Source of the DNA: Superficieibacter sp. HKU1
GTDB taxonomy: Bacteria > Pseudomonadota > Gammaproteobacteria > Enterobacterales > Enterobacteriaceae
Direction of reading: 5' to 3'
DNA: 64,000 nt
Assembly: GCF_029319185.1 (NCBI RefSeq)
Contig: NZ_CP119754.1
Span: 2,480,001-2,544,000, forward strand
The notes under the pieces were generated by a model. The model made no database searches. It was given only the letters and a program-made list of their open reading frames with translations, and was not told the origin of the DNA. Shown in pieces: positions 35,537 to 43,898 of the stretch (positions are counted from its first letter, which is position 1; each line of letters starts with the position of its first letter). The position numbers and the translations under genes are program-made.

Positions 35537-36375
35537 CATTTCTCTTCTGCCAGCGAATGCCCGCACGCCTTACAGTATTTTGCCGTCATCTCATGACCAT
35601 GCTGATGGCAATGCGGACATATTCTCGCCAGACGACGTTTTTGTATTTCACTGGTCATCTGTGAAGTAATGATACCCGTCGGGATGGCAATCACGGAATA
35701 GCCAATCAGAATAAGTATTGACGCGACGATTCTGCCCGCAGGCGTATGTGGCGTAATATCCCCATAGCCGACCGTTGTGACGGTAACGATAGCCCAATAG
35801 ACAGACGTACTGAGCGTGGTAAAACCATTCACCGGCCCTTCTATGCCGTACATTAATGCCCCGGCAATTATCATCACGATAGCGATAAAAGAATAAAACA
35901 GGATGAGCTGATGACGAGAATTCACTACCGCTGCCCACAGCCCACTTAGTGCCGGCATCAGCCGCAGTAATTTCAGGATCCTCAGTACGCGAATGACGCG
36001 CAACGCTCGCCAGGCAAACACATATTCAATGCCAATCTGCGGCCACAGAAGAATAACGAAGAGTGGCAGGATAGTGACCAGGTCGATGATGCCCCAGAAG
36101 CCGAAGACATATTTCGCAGGCGTCGGCCAGCTCATCACTCTCAGGCAGTATTCCAGGGTAAAAATAAGGGTAAATCCGGCTTCCAGCCAGAGGAAAAAAT
36201 GCCATTCACTCAAGGATAAACGAAAGGTGGTGCCGATCCCGGACTCAAAGAAAATGGAAATGACGCTAAGCAGCGCCAGGAAACCACACAGCGCTTCGAA
36301 GCGGCGTCCCGAACGACTATGGTGATCGAACAATGAATGATAAATGCGCTGACGAATTGTGCGAACAGTAGCCAC
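35536..36375 (-). CDS. Kv-type (KvAP-like) ion channel with C-terminal zinc ribbon
   Basis: 279-residue six-transmembrane channel subunit. A voltage-sensor-like S4 helix with regularly spaced Arg (RALRVIRVLRILKLLR, residues about 123-138) is followed by the K+ filter TTVGYGD at 200-206. After S6 comes a short linker and a zinc-ribbon-like tail with CPHC at 253-256 and CKAC at 268-271. It is not E. coli Kch, which has an RCK domain and about 417 residues. It is convergent with yciU and upstream of oppF on the same strand. Gating and physiological role are unknown. Confidence 0.85.
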   Translation of the reverse strand: MATVRTIRQRIYHSLFDHHSRSGRRFEALCGFLALLSVISIFFESGIGTTFRLSLSEWHFFLWLEAGFTLIFTLEYCLRVMSWPTPAKYVFGFWGIIDLVTILPLFVILLWPQIGIEYVFAWRALRVIRVLRILKLLRLMPALSGLWAAVVNSRHQLILFYSFIAIVMIIAGALMYGIEGPVNGFTTLSTSVYWAIVTVTTVGYGDITPHTPAGRIVASILILIGYSVIAIPTGIITSQMTSEIQKRRLARICPHCHQHGHEMTAKYCKACGHSLAEEK

Positions 36376-36422
36376 GCAGCAACCTCATTAAAATAAGGGC
36401 CGACAAATGTCGGCCCTTTTTA

Positions 36423-37427
36423 TTATAACGGGTCGACCTTCAGACAAGACACCGCGTGGCGGAAGCTTCCTTCCAGCACGGGGCGCGTTTTGGCGCATTC
36501 CGGTCCGGCAATAGGACAACGAGTGCGGAAAACGCAGCCAGAAGGCGGATTAATAGGTGAAGGTAACTCCCCCTCCAGCAACTGGATAGTTTTATTCTTT
36601 TCCAGATCTGGATCGGGCACCGGCACCGCCGACATCAGCGCCTTAGTATAAGGATGCAGCGGATTATGATACACCTCGTCATACGTACCCAGTTCTACGG
36701 CATGCCCAAGGTACATCACCAGCACACGATCGGAAATGTGTTTGACCACCGCCAGATCGTGCGCGATGAAAATCAGCGACAGCCCCATCTCGCGCTGCAA
36801 CTGCTGAAGCAAGTTGACGACCTGCGCCTGAATTGATACATCCAGCGCCGACACGGGCTCGTCACAGATGATCAGTTTCGGCTCAAGAATTAACGCACGC
36901 GCAATACCGATACGCTGGCATTGTCCGCCGGAAAATTCATGCGGATAACGGTTGATGAGGTTAGGCAATAATCCCACTTTCATCATCATGGTTTTCACCC
37001 GATCGCGTACTTCCTGGCGCGGCATTTTCGGATGATAGGTGCGCAGCGGTTCGGCAATAATTTCACCAATGGTCATACGCGGATTCAGGGAAGCCAGCGG
37101 ATCCTGAAAAATCATCTGAATATCGCTACGTACCGCCCGCCATTCATCCGGCTTCATGCCCAGCAAATCTTTACCCAGCCATGCCACTTTGCCACCGGTA
37201 GCGTTGACCAGACCGATGATGGCGCGGGCGAAGGTTGACTTACCGCAGCCCGATTCGCCCACGACGCCCAGCGTTTCGCCTTCGTACAGGCGTAACGTAA
37301 CGCCATCGACGGCCTTGAGCGTTTTAGAAGGCTGCCAGAACCACTGTTTGCCATCTTTAATGTCGAAATGCACCTTTAAATCGGCAATTTCGAGCAGCAC
37401 ATTTCTGTTTTCAGTTACGGCATTCAT
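36423..37427 (-). CDS. oppF: OppF, oligopeptide ABC transporter ATPase
   Basis: One of two ATPases of the OppABCDF peptide importer. 334 residues with Walker A GESGCGKST near 61, signature FSGGQCQR and Walker B LIICDEPVSALD. The C-terminal oligopeptide/dipeptide extension has CPIAGPEC and CVFRTRC cysteines, which bind a 4Fe-4S cluster in some relatives. Overlaps oppD by 4 bases. Confidence 0.97.
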   Translation of the reverse strand: MNAVTENRNVLLEIADLKVHFDIKDGKQWFWQPSKTLKAVDGVTLRLYEGETLGVVGESGCGKSTFARAIIGLVNATGGKVAWLGKDLLGMKPDEWRAVRSDIQMIFQDPLASLNPRMTIGEIIAEPLRTYHPKMPRQEVRDRVKTMMMKVGLLPNLINRYPHEFSGGQCQRIGIARALILEPKLIICDEPVSALDVSIQAQVVNLLQQLQREMGLSLIFIAHDLAVVKHISDRVLVMYLGHAVELGTYDEVYHNPLHPYTKALMSAVPVPDPDLEKNKTIQLLEGELPSPINPPSGCVFRTRCPIAGPECAKTRPVLEGSFRHAVSCLKVDPL

Positions 37428-38428
37428 ACCAGTTCCTCCACCGGCTTAAAGCAGGCACGCAGGCGGCCCGGCGCAAACTCCACCAGCGGTGGTGCGCTAT
37501 TGCAGATTTCCATCGCGTGCGGACAACGTGGCTGGAACGGGCATCCTTTCGGCAGGCGCAGCAGGTTTGGCGGATTGCCGGGAATGGTCAGCAACGACTC
37601 GCCTTCAGCATCAAGACGCGGAACGGCGTTCAGCAGGCCAATTGAGTACGGATGGGCGGGCTGATAGAAGACGTCACGGGCGTGACCATATTCCATCGTG
37701 CGCCCGGCGTACATCACCAGCACCTTATCGCAAATACCGGCAACAACGCCGAGATCGTGGGTGATCATAATAATCGCGGTGTTAAACTCGCGCTTCAGTT
37801 CATTCAGCAGGGTCATGATCTGTGCCTGAACGGTGACGTCCAGTGCGGTGGTCGGTTCGTCCGCGATGAGTAGCTTAGGCCTGCACAGCAATGCCATCGC
37901 AATCATCACGCGCTGACGCATACCGCCGGAAAATTCATGCGGGTACATGCGCATACGCTTACGCGCTTCCGGCATTTTTACCGCATCCAGCATTTTCACC
38001 GACTCTTCAAACGCTTCGGCCTTCCCGATGCCTTTGTGCAGCATCAGCACTTCCATCAGTTGCTCATCCACCCGCATATAAGGGTTAAGCGAGGTCATCG
38101 GATCCTGAAAAATCATTGAAATTTGCTTCGCGCGCAGCATGTTCAGCTCTTTCTCGGGCAAATTCAGGATCTGCTTACCGTTAAAGAGTGCGGAGCCATC
38201 AATGCGGCCATTCGACGCCAGAAGCCCCATTAACGCGAACGCCGTCTGTGATTTGCCCGAGCCGGACTCGCCCACGATCCCCAGCGTTTCGCCAGCCCGC
38301 AGGCTAAAATTAAGATCGTTGACGGCGGTCACATCGCCATCCGGCGTTTTAAACGTCACGCGCAGGTCTTTTACATCCAGCAGCAGGCCAGATTTCTGTT
38401 CCACCGGAGAAGTGGCAATAATACTCAT
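37424..38428 (-). CDS. oppD: OppD, oligopeptide ABC transporter ATPase
   Basis: 334 residues (337 in E. coli). Walker A GESGSGKSQ near 54, signature FSGGMRQR, Walker B LLIADEPTTALDVT, and a C-terminal cysteine-rich extension (CPFQPRCPHAMEIC). Together with OppF it powers peptide and muropeptide uptake. Downstream of oppC by 11 bases. Confidence 0.97.
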   Translation of the reverse strand: MSIIATSPVEQKSGLLLDVKDLRVTFKTPDGDVTAVNDLNFSLRAGETLGIVGESGSGKSQTAFALMGLLASNGRIDGSALFNGKQILNLPEKELNMLRAKQISMIFQDPMTSLNPYMRVDEQLMEVLMLHKGIGKAEAFEESVKMLDAVKMPEARKRMRMYPHEFSGGMRQRVMIAMALLCRPKLLIADEPTTALDVTVQAQIMTLLNELKREFNTAIIMITHDLGVVAGICDKVLVMYAGRTMEYGHARDVFYQPAHPYSIGLLNAVPRLDAEGESLLTIPGNPPNLLRLPKGCPFQPRCPHAMEICNSAPPLVEFAPGRLRACFKPVEELV

Positions 38429-38439
38429 GGCGGTGCTCC

Positions 38440-39348
38440 TTAACGATCTTTCGGGTCGAGGGCATCACGCAGGCCATCGCCGATAAAGTTAAAACAAAAC
38501 AGGGTCACAACCAGAAAACCTGCCGGAAAGAGTAACAGCCACGGAGAAACTTCCATTGAGTTTGCCCCATCGCTCAACAGCGCTCCCCAACTGCTTAACG
38601 GCTCTTGCGTGCCAAGGCCGAGGAAGCTCAGGAAGGATTCAAACAGGATCATGCTTGGCACCAGCAGTGAAGCGTAAACCACCACGACCCCCAGCACGTT
38701 AGGCACAATATGCCGCACCACGATATTGGCCGTGGAAACGCCACCGACCTGCGCCGCTTCAATAAATTCTTTCCGTTTCAGGCTCAGCGTCTGGCCGCGC
38801 ACGATACGCGCCATATCCAGCCAGGAAACCATACCGATGGCGACAAAAATCAGCAGGATGTTCTGACCAAAGAAGGTCACCAGCAGAATGACAAAGAACA
38901 TGAACGGAAAGGAGTTCAGGATCTCCAGCAAACGCATCATCACCGAGTCCACTTTGCCGCCAAGGTAGCCAGAAAGTGAACCATACAGCGTACCGACAAT
39001 AACCGCCACCAGCGCGGCCGCGATACCGACCATCAGCGAAATGCGCCCGCCGATAGCGACGCGTACCAGCAGATCGCGTCCCGAGGAGTCGGTGCCAAAA
39101 TAGTGTCCTGACGCCATATCCGGTGCCGCTGACATCATCTCCCAGTCGGTATCAAAATAGGTAAATTGCGACAATACCGGGGCTAAAATGACAAACAATG
39201 CGATAATAATCAGCATAATCAAGCTGGCGACTGCCGCACGGTTATGAACAAAACGCCGCCGTGCGTCCTGCCATAAACTGCGCCCTTCAATGTCGAGTTT
39301 TTCACTGAAGTTTTCCAGCGCCTCGCTGTTTTTCTTACTTAACATCAT
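38440..39348 (-). CDS. oppC: OppC, oligopeptide ABC transporter permease
   Basis: 302-residue permease with an N-terminal cytoplasmic stretch, one membrane span near 40-60 and five in the binding-protein-dependent transport domain. The EAA loop is visible as FIEAAQVGGVSTANIVVRHI. Periplasmic substrate enters through the OppBC pore. Confidence 0.96.
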   Translation of the reverse strand: MMLSKKNSEALENFSEKLDIEGRSLWQDARRRFVHNRAAVASLIMLIIIALFVILAPVLSQFTYFDTDWEMMSAAPDMASGHYFGTDSSGRDLLVRVAIGGRISLMVGIAAALVAVIVGTLYGSLSGYLGGKVDSVMMRLLEILNSFPFMFFVILLVTFFGQNILLIFVAIGMVSWLDMARIVRGQTLSLKRKEFIEAAQVGGVSTANIVVRHIVPNVLGVVVVYASLLVPSMILFESFLSFLGLGTQEPLSSWGALLSDGANSMEVSPWLLLFPAGFLVVTLFCFNFIGDGLRDALDPKDR

Positions 39349-39362
39349 GGCGAACTCCAGCG

Positions 39363-40283
39363 TCAGTAACGAATTTTCGGGTCGATAACGGCATACAGCA
39401 CGTCAACTACCGCGTTAAACAAAATAGTCAGCGCACCGACCAGGATCGTCAGGCTCAACACCAGCGAATAATCGCGGTTCAACGCGCCATTAACGAATAA
39501 CTGACCGATCCCCGGCAGGCCATAAATGGTTTCAATAACCATTGAGCCGGTAATGATGCCGACAAAGGCCGGACCCATATACGACAATACTGGTAACAGC
39601 GCAGGTTTTAACGCATGGCGGAGAATAATACGCCGCATTGGCAATCCCTTGGCTTTCGCGGTGCGGATAAAGTTGGAATGCAGCACTTCAATCATCGAGC
39701 CGCGGGTGATACGCGCAATGCTGGCAATATAGGCCAGTGATAACGCGACCATCGGCAGGATCATATAAATAAGTGCCCCACCGTTCCAGCCGCCACCGGG
39801 TAACCATTTAAGGGTAATGGCAAATATCATTACCAGTAACGGCGCGACGACAAAGCTCGGGATAACCACCCCGGTCATCGCTATCCCCATAACTGAATAA
39901 TCCCATCTCGTATTTTGCTTCAGGGCAGCAATAACGCCGGCGGATACCCCGAGGATCACCGCGAGGAAAAATGCCGCCGCGCCAAGCTTCGCGGAAACCG
40001 GAAAGCTGGCTGCAACCAGATCGTTAACCGAATAATCTTTGTACTTAAACGACGGTCCGAAATCACCGTGCGCGAGCTGCTTCAGATAATTGAAGTATTG
40101 CGTGGAGATAGGATCGTTCAGGTGATATTTCGCTTCAATATTCGCCATCACTTCCGGCGGCAGCGTACGTTCCCCGGTGAAAGGACTTCCCGGTGCGAGG
40201 CGCATCATAAAGAACGAAATTGTAATAAGAATAAATAGCGTCGGAATCGCTTCCAGACAGCGACGGAGAATAAATTTCAACAT
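39363..40283 (-). CDS. oppB: OppB, oligopeptide ABC transporter permease
   Basis: 306-residue permease starting MLKFILRRCLEAIPTLFILI, with six predicted membrane segments and the EAA-type loop FIRTAKAKGLPMRRIILRHA. It pairs with OppC. It lies 84 bases after oppA with a strong stem-loop between them. Confidence 0.96.
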   Translation of the reverse strand: MLKFILRRCLEAIPTLFILITISFFMMRLAPGSPFTGERTLPPEVMANIEAKYHLNDPISTQYFNYLKQLAHGDFGPSFKYKDYSVNDLVAASFPVSAKLGAAAFFLAVILGVSAGVIAALKQNTRWDYSVMGIAMTGVVIPSFVVAPLLVMIFAITLKWLPGGGWNGGALIYMILPMVALSLAYIASIARITRGSMIEVLHSNFIRTAKAKGLPMRRIILRHALKPALLPVLSYMGPAFVGIITGSMVIETIYGLPGIGQLFVNGALNRDYSLVLSLTILVGALTILFNAVVDVLYAVIDPKIRY

Positions 40284-40333
40284 TGCCCATACCTTCTGGC
40301 GTGTGCCTTTGTGGTGCGATGAAATAAGACACT

Positions 40334-40358
40334 GCGGGGCAGATACACGCTGCCCCGC
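40334..40358 (-). terminator. Stem-loop between oppA and oppB
   Basis: GCGGGGCAG-atacacg-CTGCCCCGC is a perfect 9-bp stem with a 7-base loop and no T-run, between oppA and oppB. Such a structure typically protects the abundant binding-protein mRNA and lowers downstream expression, which would explain more OppA than permease; that is inference. Confidence 0.8.
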
Positions 40359-40367
40359 TTATTGCCA

Positions 40368-42002
40368 TTAGTGCTTAATAATGTACATATCTTTGGTGTA
40401 GAGATCGTCCATCGGATCTTTACCGGAATAGCCGCCGACCCATGGTTTTACCAGGCGCGCATTCACGTAGTAATAGACCGGAACAATGGCGCTATCTTTA
40501 CCCAACTGCTGTTCAGCTTTGTCGTACAGCTCAGTACGCTTGGCTTCGTCAGTTGCCTTGACGGCATCGGCCATGATGCTGTCGAACGCCGGGCTCTTAT
40601 AATGGGCGGTGTTCATTGAGCTGCCGGAGAGCATGGTATTCAGGAAAGAGGTAGGTTCGTTATAGTCCGCACACCATCCCGCACGCGCAACGTCATAGGT
40701 GCCCTGATGGCGGGTATCGAGGAATGTTTTCCACTCCTGGTTAACCAGTTTAACGTTCACACCCAGATTTTTCTTCCAGATAGAAGCAGCGGCAATGGCC
40801 AGTTTCTTATGCAGATCGGAGGTATTGTACAGCAGGTTAAACGTCAGAGGCTTATCTGCCGTGTAACCCGCTTCGGCCAACAGTTTTTTAGCTTCTTCAT
40901 TACGCTTAGCCTGAGTCCAGGTAAACCATTCCGGCTTGGTCAGTTTAGCACCATCGGTATACGGCGGCGTATAGCCGTAGGCCGGCAAATCGCCCTGGGC
41001 TTTTACTTTATTCGTGATGATATCGCGATCCAGGCCCAGCTTGAGCGCAGTACGAACCCGTGCATCGGTAAACGGCGCTTTCTGGTTATTGATTTCGTAA
41101 TAATAAGTACACAGATACGGGTCAACATGCACTTCATTCGGGATCTCTTTCTTCAGTTTCTGAAAGAGTTCGATCGGCAGGTTGTTATAGGTCATATCGA
41201 TTTCGCCGCTGCGGTAGCGGTTAACATCGGTGACTTCTGAAGAGATAGGCAAATAGGTAACCTGATCGATGGCGGTTTTCGCGTTATTCCAGTAGTTGGT
41301 GTTACGCTCCATCACGATACGTTCGTTGACGACCCAATCTTTTAGTTTATAAGCACCGTTAGAAACAATGTTCGCCGGCTGGGTCCACTTCTCACCGAAT
41401 TTATCAATGGCAGCTTTATTAACCGGCGACATTGCCGGGTTAACCAGCAGCTTGTAAAAATAAGGCACCGGCTCGCTGAGGGTCACTTCCAGCGTATTGG
41501 CATCAATCGCTTTTACACCCAGTTCGGACGGCTTTTTCTTACCCTCAACGATTTCATCCACGTTAAGGATATGGCCGTACTGCGGATAACTGGCATAGGG
41601 AGATGCGGTATTAGGATCGACCAGACGCTGCCAGCTGTAGACAAAATCCTCGGCAGTAACGGGCTCGCCGTTAGACCATTTGGCGTCTTTACGTAAATGG
41701 AAGGTCCAGACTTTAAAATCTTTGTTTTCCCAGCTTTCGGCCACGCCCGGAACCGGGTGTCCGTCAACGGGTGATGTTACCAGCAGACCTTCAAACAGAT
41801 CGCGGCTCACGTTTGCCTCAGGAACCCCTTCAATCTTGTTTGGATCCAGCGATTGCGGTTCAGCGCCGTTGTTACGGATCATGGTTTGCTTTTCAGCAAG
41901 CGTAACACCTGCCGGAATATCGGCTGCCAGTGCAACATTTCCTGCGATTAGCGCTGCCAGAACGCCTGCCGCAACCAGACTTTTTTTTGTGATGATGGAC
42001 AT
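40368..42002 (-). CDS. oppA: OppA, periplasmic oligopeptide-binding protein
   Basis: 544 residues with a Sec signal peptide (MSIITKKSLVAAGVLAALIA, cleavage after VALA near 26). The mature SBP_bac_5 domain contains NEPTSFLNTMLSGSSMNTAH and WNNAKTAIDQVTYLP. OppA binds peptides of 2-5 residues with little sequence preference. In E. coli and Salmonella the oppA leader is a target of the sRNA GcvB. First gene of oppABCDF. Confidence 0.97.
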   Translation of the reverse strand: MSIITKKSLVAAGVLAALIAGNVALAADIPAGVTLAEKQTMIRNNGAEPQSLDPNKIEGVPEANVSRDLFEGLLVTSPVDGHPVPGVAESWENKDFKVWTFHLRKDAKWSNGEPVTAEDFVYSWQRLVDPNTASPYASYPQYGHILNVDEIVEGKKKPSELGVKAIDANTLEVTLSEPVPYFYKLLVNPAMSPVNKAAIDKFGEKWTQPANIVSNGAYKLKDWVVNERIVMERNTNYWNNAKTAIDQVTYLPISSEVTDVNRYRSGEIDMTYNNLPIELFQKLKKEIPNEVHVDPYLCTYYYEINNQKAPFTDARVRTALKLGLDRDIITNKVKAQGDLPAYGYTPPYTDGAKLTKPEWFTWTQAKRNEEAKKLLAEAGYTADKPLTFNLLYNTSDLHKKLAIAAASIWKKNLGVNVKLVNQEWKTFLDTRHQGTYDVARAGWCADYNEPTSFLNTMLSGSSMNTAHYKSPAFDSIMADAVKATDEAKRTELYDKAEQQLGKDSAIVPVYYYVNARLVKPWVGGYSGKDPMDDLYTKDMYIIKH

Positions 42003-42776
42003 TGTGTTAAGACTCCAATAATTATAATTACTGGCCCGGGGCCAGCCTCTTCAGTTCCCGTTAGGGTTCCCGGTCAATGCAGGAGCTTGTGGCGACTGCC
42101 GGGCTGCTTTTCTTGCTGCTATCACCGACTTATTTATTACGGTTGGCTCTAGTGGCAACCTTATGTCGATTCCTTTATATGTCTCCCCTGTCGAGACATA
42201 TTCATTTACGGCGTAAGACAAGCTATTTGAAAATAATTCTCATCTACGCAAGTTCTGCTGCAAATTAGCTGGCCGGAAAGTATCAAATGCCTACGGCCGC
42301 CGCCAATATAATTTGCAAAATTGTTAACCAATTCTCTTTTATGTCATGTCAACCAGTCATAAAAATGGCTTTAAAATAGACAATTTAACTAAAAAATACT
42401 TGTTTTTCAATCAAATAACATCTATTCCAGCGCAGAAACGTCACATCATGATGTCATGAGGCGGCATTTTGCAAAAAATTAACATTTGCTTACTATTTAG
42501 CACATTTGTCTGTAAGAACGTTGAAATAACTAATATCATTTCAATTATCCGGGAGCAAGCCCCAGAGTGTGATGTGAGAAAAATAACAGTCTGCCCGCTG
42601 ATAATCCAGGCAACATGCAACACGCGATGATTTTAACTTATTGATATGCAATGAGGTTGCCTGTTAATGGATTTTATTATGTATAAGTAGAAATCCGGCT
42701 TTATATATACGCTTTGCTAATAATGGCGCATACGATGGTAACCTCGTTTGCGCCTGTGAGGACGTTGAGGAAGGCG
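42003..42776. other. Long intergenic region oppA-ychE
   Basis: 774 bases, AT-rich, containing the oppA promoter and leader. A 63-codon frame on the plus strand at 42077-42268 has no ribosome site or family resemblance and I do not call it. E. coli also has a long gap here. Confidence 0.55.
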
Positions 42777-43424
42777 TTAGTGGACAAGACCCGGGAAGAT
42801 GCTTTTTATGCCGGTGACAATAAACTCAATGCCCAGCGCCATTAGCAATAACCCCATAATACGCGTAATAACGTTGATGCCTGTCTGGCCCAGCAGCCTG
42901 ACCAGCCACGGTGCCATACGGAAAACGCTCCAGCAGCAAAACGCAAAGAGTGCAATGGCCAGTGAGAAACCCAGCAGATGCATAAAATTGTGGTAGCGAG
43001 CCCCCCAGACAATCGTCGAACTGATCGCCCCCGGCCCCGCCATTAATGGTAATGCCAGAGGAACTACCCCAACACTCTCGCGAATAGCTGTTTCTGATTT
43101 TTCCTGTTTGTTCTGTTTATCTTCACCCAGTTTCCCGCTAATCATCGACATGGCGATGGTCACCACCAGGATCCCGCCGGCAATACGGAAAGAATCAATG
43201 GAGATACCAAACAGCTGAAGGATGCTGTCGCCAAGAAAGAGTGAAGTCCACAGAATGATGGCGACGGAGAGATTGGCGGTCAGGTTGGTTTTGTTACGCG
43301 CCACTGCCGTCTGGTAACTGGTCATGCTTATAAAGACCGGCATGATGCCGATTGGGTTAACCAAAGCGAAAAGACCAATAAAAAACTTAAAGTAAGTAGG
43401 GAAATCGAACAGCGATTGGCTCAC
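42777..43424 (-). CDS. ychE: YchE, MarC-family membrane protein
   Basis: MarC/UPF0056 family protein with six predicted membrane segments; function unknown. I prefer the GTG start at 43424, which gives 215 residues, the E. coli length, starting (M)SQSLFDFPTYFKFFIGLF, with GGAG six bases upstream. An ATG at 43466 would add 14 hydrophilic residues not found in E. coli YchE. Divergent from adhE. Confidence 0.85.
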   Translation of the reverse strand: MSQSLFDFPTYFKFFIGLFALVNPIGIMPVFISMTSYQTAVARNKTNLTANLSVAIILWTSLFLGDSILQLFGISIDSFRIAGGILVVTIAMSMISGKLGEDKQNKQEKSETAIRESVGVVPLALPLMAGPGAISSTIVWGARYHNFMHLLGFSLAIALFAFCCWSVFRMAPWLVRLLGQTGINVITRIMGLLLMALGIEFIVTGIKSIFPGLVH

Positions 43425-43898
43425 GACGGGCTCCGCACCTTCATCAAAAGTGGTAGTTGACGACACATTATTATCATTGCGCGCCGAAGATACGCTTTTT
43501 GTCAGGACACTTCACCACAAATCTGCCTAAAAAACCTGATATTCCATCGTGTTATATATTTGTATTGATTATGATAATGTGGATTATGTTAACGCCGTAA
43601 ATATTTAACACTTGATACATTATCTCTAAAACAGCCTGCTGAAAGGTGTCAGCTTTGCGTAAACTTGATATAGATCACGTATTTCATACTCAGAAGTGAG
43701 TAACCTTACTGACACCGCCAGGGAGAAAAATGAAATGCAAGGTGGTGCGTCAAGTGAAGCTGTTTTAGTAAATCAGTAAATCAAGTGTAAGAAAGCCTTT
43801 GTTTTGTAAGCGCTTACGCAAGCCGTGCCGGGTCTGACTATACTTACCAATTGGGCCAGTGATTTACTAAAAAAGTTTAACATTATCAGGAGACCATT
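43425..43898. other. Divergent ychE/adhE regulatory region
   Basis: About 470 bases. The adhE side contains the long untranslated leader known in E. coli. A perfect 12-bp palindrome, gtaagcgcttac at 43806-43817, lies 82 bases before the adhE ATG and resembles a LacI/GalR-family operator core. No gene seen. Confidence 0.6.

Noticed and set aside
35536..36375. Calling the channel gene kch
   Set aside because: E. coli Kch has an RCK domain and a different membrane region; this protein is KvAP-like with a zinc ribbon, so the symbol would mislead.
42077..42268. 63-codon frame between oppA and ychE
   Set aside because: No ribosome site, odd composition, and no known gene at this place in relatives.
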